NCBI RefSeq assembly: GCF_932294415.1
Contig: NC_065542.1
Location: 43,985,942 to 44,049,941 of the forward strand
Length of the DNA stretch: 64,000 bases
From: Quercus robur
Lineage: Eukaryota > Streptophyta > Magnoliopsida > Fagales > Fagaceae
Direction: 5' to 3'
The translations under genes and the position numbers were made by a program. Shown in pieces: positions 35,600 through 46,603 of this stretch; position 1 is the first letter of the stretch, and the number at the start of each line of letters is the position of its first letter. The notes under the pieces were generated by a model. It saw only the letters and a list, made by a program, of their open reading frames with translations, ran no database searches and had not been told where the DNA came from.

Positions 35600-35979
35600 A
35601 AAAGCGTAAACAAACACACACTGCCAGCTTTTTGTTTTTTATTTTTTCTTTCCTCTTTTTCATCTTTTTCTTCTGGTATTTGATAAGCTAATAACTTCCT
35701 ATAAGCACAAACACAAAAGAAATAGAAAGAATACAACGGAGAGCAAAATCACAACCACGCGGGACAGGAAACAAGAAACTCATAGAAACAAAAAACAGAA
35801 CACAGTGTGTCAAACCTCTTATTTGTAGTTGAAAACAAACTTTCCATAGGAATTAGTGGCACTTTATTTATTAATAAACTTCTTCATATTTGGAAAACTA
35901 TAGAAACATATCTAATATCTTCTGTAGATAAACTCACTTGGAGCACAAGAACCAATATAACAAAGATCATTATAGAAAC
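35600..35979. other. Flank upstream of the copia element
   Basis: A-rich sequence with no coding support and no recognisable additional LTR. Confidence 0.4.
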
Positions 35980-36084
35980 TATCAGGCAGACATGAATCAG
36001 AAGAATCAGAAGTCAGAAAATAAGAAGAAAGGAATGAAGAACAGAACGACATAGCATAGCCTCTTTTCCCTTTATTCTCTTATA
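35980..36084 (+). repeat. Short 5' LTR of the copia element (about 105 bp)
   Basis: Starts TATCAGGCAGACATG. The first 57 bases are repeated, inverted, at 37938-37994, directly after a GAGGGGGAA polypurine tract. That repetition defines the left border. It ends at the PBS. The termini are TAT...ATA rather than TG...CA, and 105 bp is unusually short. Confidence 0.6.
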
Positions 36085-36096
36085 TGGTATCAGAGC
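36085..36096 (+). promoter_or_regulatory. Primer binding site (initiator Met tRNA)
   Basis: TGGTATCAGAGC, complementary to the 3' end of plant initiator tRNA-Met, the usual primer for copia elements. Confidence 0.85.
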
Positions 36097-36110
36097 TCGA
36101 GCCTTCATCA

Positions 36111-37945
36111 ATGGTGCCGAATACTTAGGCTACACAGACCGGTTCATCTTCCTCTTCTCAGCGAGAGCTGACTCCAATGGAAGATCCACGAAGCCCATTC
36201 TTCTTGCATCATGGTGAAACACCAGGTGCGATTCTGGTTACTCAGCCGCTAACTGAGGATACTACCCTATGTGGTCCAGAGCAATGAGAATGGCTTTGGA
36301 TGCCAAGAGCAAACTTGGATTCGTTGATGGCACTGTCAATGCTTCCATAGCAGTCACACCATTAGAGAAGCAAGCTTGGTCCAAGTGCAATTCAATGATC
36401 TCATCTTGGATCTTGAATTCAGTTTCTCCTCACCTTACTGCTAGTGTGATTTACAGAGACACTGCATTTGAGGTATGGAATACTCTCAAGAAACGATTCT
36501 CTCAAGCCAATGGACCAAGGATCTCTCAACTTCAGAAGCAAATCTCAACTATGTTGCAAGGTGCTGCTACGGTAACAGGATTTTTCACTGATCTTCAAGC
36601 TGCTTGGGATCAATTGTTGAATTTCAGGCCTTTACCGTGTTGCTCATGTGGCAAATGCACCTGTGGAGTGAATGATAAATTTGCATCTTTTCAATATCAA
36701 GATTCTCTCATGCAATTTCTGAATGGCTTGAATGATTCTTACTCTCAAGTCAGAACTCAAATCCTCATGATGAAGCCTAGTCCTTCCATTGATAAGGCAT
36801 TTTCCGTAGTAATTCAAGAGGAAAGGCAAAGGTGTTTGAATTTTACTGCTATTCCTTCTGTTGAATCAATTGCTCTTGCAGTCAAGAATCAAGGATTCAA
36901 CCAAGGAAATTCGTTTCAAGGGAACAACAGTAAGAACTTCAAATGAAGCAATGCAAAAGGGAGGCCTGTGTGTAGTCACTGTGGGAGGCTCGGTCACATT
37001 ATGGAGAAATGCTACGAACTGGTAGGATTTCCTCCTGGCTACAAGCAGAAAGGAAGAGTAGCTATGGCAAATCAAATCCTGGTTGAAGATGATCAAAGCA
37101 ATTCTGGCAATTCTGGTACTCAACAAGTTAATTCTTTCCCGTTCACTTCAGAGCAGTATCAACAACTGCTTTCAATGCTCAGCTCTCAGGCATCTACATC
37201 TGGTGGTGCTAATGATGCTTTACACTCAGCCAATTCTGCTCTTTCAGGTAATGTGTGTAATACTTGGTCAGATATTGTTTCCTTAGATTTGCATCATTCA
37301 GTTTTTGCTATTAATCCTGTCAACAAAAATGCTTATGGTAATGATGTATGGATTCTTGATACTGGAGCCACAGACCACATAGTCCATTCCTTATCCTTGT
37401 TTACACATATCACTAGCTCAATTTCAACCTTTGTTCAACTACCTAATGGTGAAAAGGTCACTGCTACACATATAGGAACAATTCAAGTTACTTCAACCTT
37501 GAAACTTGAAAATGTCCTATGTGTTCCTTCATTCACTTTCAATCTAATTTCTGTGAGTCAATTAACCAAAACTTTATCCTGTTGTCTTGTTTTTCTCTCA
37601 AATTTATGCTTTATATAGGACCTTACTTGTTGGAAAACGATTGGAGTGGGTGAATTACATGACAATTTGTATCTGCTGCATACAACATCATCTTGCAAGT
37701 TTGTTTCAGTTTCAGAAGCTTCCTCAATTCTTGAGTCTGTCTTTCATTCCTTTGTTAATCCTGTGTCAAATTCTATGTCCATTCCTAGTGTTACTAAGCC
37801 ATACCTTTGGCATATGAGATTAGGACATGTTTCTGATAATAAGCTGCATGCTTTACACAGCTGTATTCCTGATGTACATGCCTTTCATTGCAATAAAAAT
37901 TGTGTTCTTTGTCCAATTGCTAAACAGAAAAGATTACCATTCCTT
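36111..37945 (+). pseudogene. Copia gag-protease-pre-integrase fragment
   Basis: Begins with ATG at 36111. In-frame TAG at about 36126, a frame change near 36265, then a 226-codon gag stretch (36269-36946; DUF4219/UBN2-type with WNTLKKRFSQANGPRISQLQ). A TGA at 36944 falls before the zinc knuckle CSHCGRLGHIMEKC. Protease active site DTGATDH (37359) is intact. A frameshift near 37610 precedes WHMRLGH and the knuckle [14 protein letters not shown] of the GAG-pre-integrase domain, where the reading breaks off at the inversion. Confidence 0.9.
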
Positions 37946-37994
37946 TCTTCTTATTTTCTGACTTCTGATTCTTCTGATTCATGTCTGCCTGATA
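37938..37994 (-). repeat. Truncated 3' LTR copy, inverted
   Basis: Fifty-seven bases identical in arrangement to the start of the LTR at 35980, on the opposite strand, truncated at GGAATG. On the minus strand it follows the polypurine tract TTGAGGGGGAA (37995-38005). Confidence 0.85.
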
Positions 37995-39463
37995 TTCCCC
38001 CTCAAGATGAGACTTGCTGCTGTGTATGTTCAACACATTCATCTTGGAAATTAAGAATCTCAACTGTTGACTACTAATAGCTTTAGTAAACAAGTCTGCT
38101 AGCTGTGTATGTGTAGGAGTGAAGAACAAACGTATCACCTTGTCTTGTACTTTATCTCTAACCAAATGACAATCTACCTCTATATGTTTTGTCCTCTCAT
38201 GGAAGACATGGTTCTCTCCAATGTAAATTGCTGCCTGGTTGTCACAGAAAAGCATGCCAGGTTGTGGATGATCAACTTCTAAATCCTTTAATAAGGCCAG
38301 TAGCCAAGTCATTTCACACACTGTTAAAGCCATCGCCCTGTACTCAGCTTCAGCTGAGGATCTAAAAACTATAGATTGTTTCTTAGATTTCCATGAGACC
38401 AATGAATCTCCTAAGAACACACAAAAACCTGTGGTAGATCTTCCAGTGTCTACACAAGAGGCCCAATCCGCATCTGTGTAAGCTTTTAAATGCAAATCTG
38501 ATTTTGATGATAAGAGAATGATAAGAGAATGCCTTGACCAGGACACCCTTTAATGTACTACAATACTTTGTAGGCTGCATCAAGATGTGGTTTTCTAGGC
38601 TTAGCCATGAATTGACTAAGTTTGTGGACTGTATACGTGATGTTTGGTCCTGTTATAGTTAGATATAGCAGCCTCCCAACTAGTCTTCTATAGACACCAG
38701 GATCAAGCAATAAATCCCCTTGAAACTTACTCAATTTCAAGTTTTGTTCCATTGACACTTTGCTGGGTTTACAACCAGTCATGCCAGCATCTTTAAGAAC
38801 CTCTATAGCATACTTTCTTTGGCATGATGAAATCCCCTTTTCTGATCTAGCCACCTCAAGACCAAGAAAGTATTTCAAAGTACCAAGATCTTTCAACTTA
38901 AAATCATGATTCAAAGAGCTTTTGAGATCTTCAATTGCCTGAATATTATTACTTGCAATTAGGATGTCATCAACATATACTAGCAATGCTATAAAAATTT
39001 GATCATACTTCTTAGTGAACAAGGAGTAATCGGATTTAGATTGCTTGAATCCATACTTCAAAATGATGGAAGAGAATTTGGAGTACCACTGCCTTGATGC
39101 CTGTTTGAGACCATACAAAGACTTGTTGAGCTTGCAAACTAGGTTCACCCCCTTGCTGTGAAAGCCTTGAGGCAATTGCATATAAACCTCTTCATGGAGA
39201 TCACCATTGAGAAAGGCATTGTTCACATCAAGTTGAACCAAATGCCAGCCTCTCACAGCAGAAATAGCAAGCAAAGTCTTGACAGTGGTGAGCTTAGCAA
39301 CAGGAGAGAAGGTGTCAGTGAAGTCCAGACCAGCTTGTTGGGTGAAGCCCTTGGCAACAAGCCTAGCTTTGTATCTGTCCAATGAGCCATCAGCATTGTA
39401 CTTAACCCTATAAACCCATTTACACCCAATAGCCCTTTTCTGAGTAGGTAATGGAGTAATGAC
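37995..39463 (-). pseudogene. Copia reverse transcriptase-RNase H, inverted
   Basis: Minus strand. RT motifs [53 protein letters not shown] and the catalytic YVDDILIAS, then RNase H with [20 protein letters not shown] and ADLFTKA. A 12-bp tandem duplication (gataagagaat, 38512-38530) shifts the frame between RT and RNase H. A TAG at about 39464 replaces Trp in NQTWVI. Apart from these the domains are well conserved, so the insertion is moderately old. Confidence 0.92.
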
Positions 39464-40843
39464 CTAGGTCTGATTTGCTTCCAAAGCAGCAATTTCAGAT
39501 GCCATAGCAGCCTGCCAATTAGGATCCTTGACTGCTTCTTGGTAAGATGTAGGCTCAGGAATGACAGATATGAGAGAACAAAAATGGGCATAATTGGAGG
39601 ATAGTTTTGAGGAGTTAAGGTAAGTGGATAAGGGGTAGTGTGTACTTGACTTGTTGGCAGAAGAAGTGAGAGGATCACTGACAATTGTGCTGCACTTAAA
39701 ATCAGTCAAGTAAGCAGGTGTTTTATGTACCTGAGAAGACTTCCTCAAAGGAGCAGATGGAACAATGGTGGAATGAGGGATAGGTGGAATAGAAGGAAGT
39801 GGATTATGGGTTGTTAAGTCTGCAGAAATGACAGTAGGTAAATCTACAGAAGCCTGAATAGAGTGAGAAGGATTAAGGGTTGATGAGTCTGCAGAAGTAT
39901 GACTAGGTAAATTGGCAGAAGCTTCAATAGGGGAAGATGGATTATCTAAGGGAAGGATAGGATTAGGTGGATTATCAGAATGATGAACTTGTGGCAGGGA
40001 AGAAGCAGGGTTGGAGAAAGGAAAATCAAACAAAGAAGCAGATGGTTGAGCCACTAATGGGAAAAGGTGAGGTAAAGGTATGCTAGTGTGAGGAGAGAAA
40101 GAATGAGAAGATGATACAAAAGGAAAAACTGTTTCAAGAAAGTGAACATCCCTAGATATAAAAATCCTTTTGGTAGTTAAATCAAGCAACTTGTAACCTT
40201 TAACACCAAATGGGTAACCAAGGAAAACACAAGAGGAGGATCTCGGGTAAAATTTTGATCTGTTGTGAGATAGAGTAGAGGCAAAACATAGGGAACCAAA
40301 GACTCTTAAATGAGCATAGGAAGGAGGTTTACCATAAAGCTTTGCAAAAGGAGTTTGTTGTTTCAGAATTTTGGAAGGTAGCCTATTTATGATATGGACA
40401 GCTGTTAAGACACACTCACCCCAATAAGAGATAGGAACATTAGATTGAAACTTTAATGCCCTTGCAATGCCCAAAATGTGTTGGTGTTTCCTCTCCACAA
40501 CTGAATTTTGTTGTGGAGTGGCAACACATGAATGTTGGTGGATAATGCCATGGTTGGCATAAAAATCTTTTAAGAAAAATTCATGAGCATTGTCGGTCCT
40601 AATGACCTTGATATTTACATGAAATTGTGTTTTAATCATGTTATAGAATGAAATCAGTAAATGTCTAGTGTCAGATTTTGATTTCATGAGATAAACCCAA
40701 GTGGATTTTGTTGCATCATCTACAATGGTAAGAAAATATCTATAACCATCATGAGTAAATTTTGCAAAAGGTCCCCAAACATCACAATGAATTAAATCAA
40801 AAGCATTCTCTGAAACATGATTAAAAGAAGGGAATGGTAATCT
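39464..40843 (-). pseudogene. Copia integrase, inverted
   Basis: Open for about 460 codons. Core integrase: [39 protein letters not shown], then [19 protein letters not shown] (D,D,E residues present), followed by the [13 protein letters not shown] and [20 protein letters not shown] segment and a Ser/Pro-rich linker. It begins at the AGATTACC inversion breakpoint, exactly where the plus-strand fragment ends. Confidence 0.92.
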
Positions 40844-41084
40844 TAACAAACTTAACTACAAAGTACAAACAAAAGATATATGATGGCATATTGCAAAAGA
40901 GAGCTAATACTAAGACATAGTTACTATCCTACTAAAAGGACATGGGCAAGGTGGAACAAGCACTTCAACAACACCCTCAAGCATTGCATTGTGTTACCCT
41001 CCTCATGCATAAAGATGTTGTAGTTTACCACTTCACTTCACGTTACACCCAGCATCAAACAAAAATTTTAAAATAAAATAAAAC

Positions 41085-41235
41085 TTACCCCCACAAAAAT
41101 TCAAAGCAACCAGCCACTTCGACTACAACCACCACCACCTCATCCTCCATACCCACCACCACCACCACCACAACCACGTCCACCTCCACCACCACAAAAC
41201 CACAACCACAACCACAACAACAACCACCGTCATCT
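41085..41235. repeat. CCA/CAC simple repeat
   Basis: Accaccacc, accacaacc and similar triplets. The apparent minus-strand poly-Val/Gly reading is a consequence of the repeat. The next 220 bases (to 41456) hold a duplicated ctcctcttgcagcccctttga (41239 and 41274) but nothing recognised. Confidence 0.8.
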
Positions 41236-41559
41236 TGCACTCCTCTTGCAGCCCCTTTGATAGATATATTCCACTCCTCTTGCAGCCCCTTTGATGCCTT
41301 TCTCAGTGATATCTTTTCAGAATTCGAAACCTCTTGGTCCTTTTGATATCTAGAAACAGTGACTTCACTATTAGATACAGCAGATGGAGCAAACATAAAT
41401 TTTAAATAAATTTCACATGAACCTTCTTCAATGTCCTTCGATCTTAGCCCCTCCAACCTTTGTAAATGATACTTCTTGATTATTTTGTGCTTGCCTCTCC
41501 ATTTCTACAAATCATTCCCTGTATGTGGGTCGGGTTTTGATGAAAGTGGTGACTTGACG

Positions 41560-42190
41560 GATGCCTTAAAAAATTATTTAAGTCTACAAATGGACAAGTT
41601 CACTATTAGGTCCAGTAGTGGACGAGTTCATCCCATAGGGATGCCTTGAAATTATCAAGTCCACAAATGGACGAGTTCATTATTAAGTCCACAAGTGGAC
41701 GAGGTCATCCCATGGGGATGCATTAAAATTATTTAAGTCCACAAATGGACAAGTTCACTATCAGATCCACAAGTGGACGAGTTCATCCCTTGGGGATGCC
41801 TTGAAATCATCAAGTCCACAAGTGGACGAGTTTGTTATTAAGTCCACAAGTGGACAAGTTCATCCCATGGGGATACCTTAAAATTATTTAAATCCACAAA
41901 TGGACAAGTTCACTATTAGGTCCACAAGTGGACGAGTTCATCCCATTGAGACTCCTTGAAATTATCAAGTCCACAAGTGGACGAGTTCGTTATTAAGTCC
42001 ACAAGTAGACGTATTCATTATTAGGTCCACGAGTGGACAAGTTCATCTCATGGGGATGCCATGAAATTATTTAAGTCTACAAGTGGACGAGTTCATTATT
42101 AAGTCCAAGTAGACGAGCTCATTATTAGGTCCACAAGTGGAAAAATTCATTGTTGAGTCTATAGGTGGACGAGTACACCAAAGTAGACGA
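41560..42190. repeat. Palindromic minisatellite (GTCCACAAGTGGAC)
   Basis: About 18 degenerate copies of a palindromic core GTCCAC-AA-GTGGAC spaced by cgagttcattatta/ggt. They are organised in a higher-order unit of about 77 bp containing two cores and a tcatcccatggggatgccttgaaatta linker. It lies directly downstream of the antisense ORF of the gypsy remnant. Non-coding. Confidence 0.93.
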
Positions 42191-42199
42191 CGGGTTCAT

Positions 42200-42430
42200 C
42201 CTAGTTATTTACCAAGTCCGTTAGGGGACAAGTGCATCCTAACATATATGCACAAAGATAAACTGACATATGCATAAGGATCAAAAGATAGCAAAAGCAT
42301 AAAGTGGCCGATGAAAAATGTTAAATAGACACCATAAATAAAAGAAAGTGTTTACAACGTGGCCCAAAAACAAGAAAGGCACTTAACATCATCTGAAAAT
42401 AAGATAAAATACATTAGTTAAACAAACAAA
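42200..42430. other. Non-coding spacer in the gypsy remnant
   Basis: No gene recognised between the minisatellite and the antisense ORF stop. Confidence 0.4.
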
Positions 42431-42432
42431 AA

Positions 42433-44804
42433 CTAGGCTAAAAGGTTCTGGATGTGTTGAGAATGAGGGTTCTCGTCAGCTTTGGCAGGAGGATTTTGGG
42501 CGTCCTGGGTAGATGGGTCAAAAGGAGGATTATCAGTAGATGGGGCCAAGGGAGCGACGGGCCCTTCAACAGCAGGCTGAGCAAGAACCACGCTGTCATC
42601 TTTCGGATCCCGCTCTAACTTAGTGGAGTCGTCGATCTCCTCATTGACGGTGTCGCCGCGTGTAGGGGTCGTTGGCAATGGGTCGTCCATGGTGACTTTG
42701 GATAGATCCAGGTTTGGGTAAACGGACCCAACCGGCTTTAGGCAGTCCTCAAATCTGTCGCCATAATAGACGGCATAGGCATCAATAAAAGGCTGGGAAG
42801 CCTTGAACTCTGTTATGGCGTCAGCCCTGGCCGTCTCTACCTACTCACAAAGGGCCGTCAGTTCCTTCTCCAAGTTCTCCTTGGCCTTTTACGCCTTTTC
42901 TTAGAGACGGGCTTCCTCCTTTAGCTTCTTAGTTAAGGCCATCACCTCCTTGTCGAGAGTATGGAGGGCCCCCTTGTATTGCTCTTGCTCGTTGGTTAAG
43001 GTCTCATTACTCTTACGAAGCTTGTTGATCACCCCTTCCTGAGCGACGCTCATATCTTGAAGCGCCTTCATACGCACCAGCACCTAAAAACAAGAAAACC
43101 ATTAGCTAGTGAATGAACAACAGTAAAAGAAAGTTTGAAAAAAAGACGTACCCTAGAAAGGTTAAAAAGACCCGACACCCCCAACTCTTCTGTCATCTGC
43201 TCAGCACAAGGATCCAAGTCCATGTCCTTGATGATTGACTCAACCATCTCAACGACATGTTCCTTATGCGTGAGGAGACGACGGATGGCTCCTTGAGTGA
43301 CGGGACTAGTCGCCGTCATTAAACTCTTGCCAGCTCCATAGTTAGGTTTGGGAGGCGACGACTTCTTTGGTTTGTCACCTACAGGGAGGGTTGGTCCTTT
43401 CTTAAGTGGATGGTCGTCCTTCCCCTCGCTCTTTCGCTTGGACGACCCTTTGGTGATGCCCTTGGGAGCTGATGAGGAGGCCCCCTCTTTCTTCTTTTGC
43501 TTGCACGCCACGGCTGACGCCCTTACTAAAACCCTTTGCTTAGCTGCCTCTATTTTTGCAAAGGGTAAAAGATGAATGTTATGCAAACAGGCGTAAGTAT
43601 GTAGCAGACAGAAGGAAAGAACTAAGATGTAAGAACTTACGCCGATGAGAATAAGTGTTGAATCTACGAGCTATAGGTGTCAACTCAGGACCACCGCAGT
43701 AGGCATGCAACATGTCAAGAGTGATTAGGTCCCTGCACTTCTGCTCGTCGAAGGGGATCTCAAGCACCTGATAGATGAAAGCCTCCTACTCGTCGGTTAT
43801 GTGCGGACGAACGCTAGCTAAGGAAGAAAAAAGCAGACGACGTTAGACACTTGAACAAATAAATAAAGAAAAAATGAAAAAGCATATGGTACTAGACCTA
43901 AATCCTTGACAATACCCCAAGTATTGTCAAAACCATGAAACATCGTCACCCACTCTTCACGACGGCATACCCAGTCCTTCCCTTGAACAAAAAAGTATCT
44001 ACCCTTCCAATTTCTATTGGAGTCAGGCATGTCAGACACAAGCCTAAGTGTCTTCTTCCTCGCTGCAAAATGGTATATCCCCTGAGACTAGGAGATATGT
44101 TGGGGTTTGTAGCACCAGAAGAACTCGTCTAGTGTAAGTTGACAGTTCCCCCCATCGAGACGACCCTAAAGGATCTCAGCCCCTATGAATATCCTCCAAG
44201 CATTTAGGGAAATTTGGCTGATGGGCAGACCAAGGAAAATGGCCAACTGACGGTGTAGCGTCATCAGAGGCAATCTCAATCCTACCGCGAACATGGCATC
44301 ATACATGTTGACGTCTGCAGTCTTCCCAGAGTTGCACTTTTCATACTTCCCAGGTAGACGGATTGGAATGTTATTAGAGATTTGATAACAATCCCTCAAG
44401 TTATTAAAAATTTTGGTCGTCATCGTCAGCTTAAAATCATTGACGGTCCATATTGCGGGAAGGATGAAAAGACGGTTATGAGCATCCCCTGGGCTTCCTG
44501 AACTTTCCCCCATAGAAGCTCCCTTGTCACTCTCACCCTCATCTTCGTCATCTTTTCTCTTGAACTCCCTTTCATTCTCTCCTTCACCCCCGTTATACTC
44601 ATCCTCATCTCCCTCTCTTTCCTCTACTTCCTCTCCATCATAATCTCCTTCCTCGTCAATAGAATAATGGGCAGACGGTTCCCTCTCTAACAACTAGGAG
44701 AAGCCCTCCTCGAGCCTATGACTTGACGGGAAGACTTCGTCATAACTCGCTCCCTCACGGACTAACAACAAGTGATAACTCGTCGCTTCACTATCTCCTG
44801 ACAT
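42433..44804 (-). pseudogene. Antisense ORF of a Tat-like gypsy element (putative gypsy-type transposon protein)
   Basis: Minus strand, ATG at 44802-44804, several exon-like blocks (about 44804-43880, 43800-43630, 43570-43150, 43080-42433). The first block has an acidic Glu/Asp-rich part followed by MYDAMFAVGLRLPLM and LGLPISQISLNAWR. From memory this resembles the Pfam family 'putative gypsy type transposon' (PF04195). Then a GRYFFVQGKDWVC segment, a basic KRKSEGKDDHPLKKGP segment, a coiled coil and a Pro/Asp-rich tail. Many stops (TAG after GFS, after AEIL, after QHIS, after TDE and after ALCE; TAA twice near 42900) look like lost Gln or Trp codons, so it is dead. Tat-lineage elements typically carry such an ORF antisense near the 3' LTR. 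Confidence 0.75.
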
Positions 44805-45219
44805 CTATTCACCTACAAGTGACGGAGGTATTCTAAGAACCTAGTTGATGGGTCTCTCTAAAGAAGTAATGACCAACTAGAAAAATGGAAATAAAAAAGG
44901 AATGAAAAAGAGAAGAGGACTTACAAGGTTAATAGACGAGTCTGTAGAGATGATGGGATTAGCAAGTAGACTACAACAAAAATGACGAAATGATAGCTCT
45001 CTCTCAAGATTTGCAAAGATGAAATAAGGAAAAATGAAAAAAGATGGTGAACTATTTATAGAGCAAAGAGGCACAAGAAACGAAGCGACGCTTGTGATTG
45101 GAAACGAGGCCAACCAGCGAGTGCCACGTGTCGCTTGACATTTAAGCTTAAGGATGCCTACACCATTTAACGACACATTTGCCAATAAAACACCTAATTA
45201 ATGGTCGTAAATATTCTAA

Positions 45220-45262
45220 TACTTCGTGGCCCGTCAGCTAAAGCTGACAGTACCACGAAGTA
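45220..45262. other. Two-tier hairpin before the LTR
   Basis: TACTTCGTGG pairs with CCACGAAGTA (10 bp, perfect), and inside it GTCAGCT pairs with AGCTGAC (7 bp) around AA. It abuts a G-rich polypurine-like tract. Confidence 0.85.
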
Positions 45263-45731
45263 GGGGGCAGCTAATAGGGATATTTTAGTTATAAATTTAA
45301 TACCCCCAAGACATCGTGCAAGAAGGTCTTCGGCACCCACATACCTGTCAGCTTCACGGAAACCAACGGAGGAGTCAAGCCGATGACACCATACAGGACA
45401 GCCCCACAAAGGATACTTGGCAGGCATCTCCATAGGTCTACGGGAATGCTAGGACGGAATAGATGGTTGACGGGGTTAAAGAGGCCGACGGGTCCATCCT
45501 TGCTTAACTTGACCCCCATGGACATCTATGTAAGGAAATTTCTTGTATCCCATAGTTAACTATAATCAAAGGAATCCCTACAAGGAAAGGATCTTCCCTA
45601 CAAGGAAAGAGAAAACTTAACCTTTAGAGGGTATTTGGCCGGTACCACACCGGTACTCTCTGCAACGTCTTATTTGTTTTTATTTAGTAGGTTTTGTCTA
45701 GAGCACGTGAGGACCGTGCGACTCATTGACG
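45257..45731 (+). repeat. LTR of the Tat-like gypsy remnant
   Basis: A polypurine-like CGAAGTAGGGGGCAGC (45255-45270) is followed by about 460 bp of CGA-rich sequence with a tandem ccctacaaggaaag repeat (45575-45610), ending before a PBS-like sequence. TG/CA termini could not be fixed, so the limits are approximate. Confidence 0.55.
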
Positions 45732-45747
45732 ATTTTTGGCATCATCT

Positions 45748-45756
<9 letters not shown>
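45732..45756 (+). promoter_or_regulatory. Degraded primer binding site
   Basis: TTTTTGGCATCATCTAAAG resembles the TTTTGGCGCCGTCTGTGG found after LTRs of plant gypsy elements, with changes compatible with deamination of methylated cytosines. A poly-A run follows and no gag. Confidence 0.45.
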
Positions 45757-45784
<28 letters not shown>

Positions 45785-46400
45785 AAAAAATGAAAAAAAA
45801 AGTAGCGAGGTCATTATTTTTGGGTCGAAGAGCTTTATTTTTAATAATTAAATATAATGTATGTGATGATGGTCATGACTCGTTAGCCTTATAGTTTAAT
45901 TGGTGGGAACTTGTTGATATTTCCAATGGAAACATTACTTATTTATATTCTCTCTCCTTCATTGTAACTATTGAGTTAAAAAAAAAAAGTTCTTAAAAAA
46001 GAAAAAGAAAAAGAAAAAGAGGCAACTAAAAGTATTTGGCTGTTCATAAAATAAAATAAAATAAAAAACAAAAAATGCTTTGTTTAAAATATTTTTACAG
46101 AAAGTTTGAAGTGGCAAGCAAAAAAAATTTTTGATGGTGGATTCAAATTAGAACAAATAATACTTCTAAAAAAAATGATAAGTTTTTTTTTTTTTTGGGG
46201 TTAAATTCAACCGCGGGGAAAACATTACAGTCAGATTTACTGCATAAGTTTCATGAAAATTAATCTAAACAAAGAGGTTTAAAATCCTTTACTAGTCTCT
46301 TAAATCAAACCATCTTTTATCATATCATTCATCAACGGTAGAGATCCAACATCCAAAGGGCCCTTCACTGACAAGTTTCAGCTTGAGAATCCTGTCTTCT
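45757..46400. other. Intergenic, no gene recognised
   Basis: Poly-A runs (45751-45800), poly-T (46183-46197) and A/T-rich sequence; a tRNA-like fragment agccttatagtttaattggtggga at about 45885. The last part may be the promoter of the next gene. Confidence 0.4.
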
Positions 46401-46497
46401 TGGTTTTCAAGTCAAGAAATGGAAAATGCCAAATTATGGCACTTTTCAGTCCCACGCGGTCGTTGCTTCTGTTCAACTCTTTAACTCTGTTCCTCAA

Positions 46498-46499
46498 CT

Positions 46500-46543
<44 letters not shown>
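46498..46543. repeat. (CATA)n-(TA)n microsatellite in the leader region
   Basis: Tandem catacata then tatatata, just upstream of the likely first exon of the next gene. Confidence 0.9.
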
Positions 46544-46544
<1 letters not shown>

Positions 46545-46603
46545 CATGCATCTAATTCGTTCTTCATTGTATTTTGTTTCAGCTTTCAAGAAGAAACCAC
46601 ACA

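Larger units (their letters stand above)
35980..40850 (+). mobile_element. Ty1/copia retrotransposon with its 3' half inverted
   Basis: Plus strand carries a short LTR, PBS, gag and the start of pol up to the GAG-pre-integrase motif (37930). From 37938 to 40843 the remainder (partial LTR, PPT, RNase H, RT, integrase) reads on the minus strand. AGATTACCATTCC at 37931-37943 reappears inverted at 40831-40843, exactly the point where the integrase continues. Numerous stops and frameshifts show it is dead. Confidence 0.9.

Noticed and set aside
35321..35683. Plus-strand frame over the GGTCCGTTT MITE
   Set aside because: Falls in MITE sequence with palindromic content and lacks any domain.
41085..41456. 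Minus-strand frame rich in Val and Gly
   Set aside because: Most of it is the translation of a CCA simple repeat; no conserved domain.
41560..42190. Possible CRISPR-like array
   Set aside because: Regular palindromic cores resemble one, but spacers are themselves repeated, units are degenerate and this is a plant nuclear locus; it is a minisatellite.
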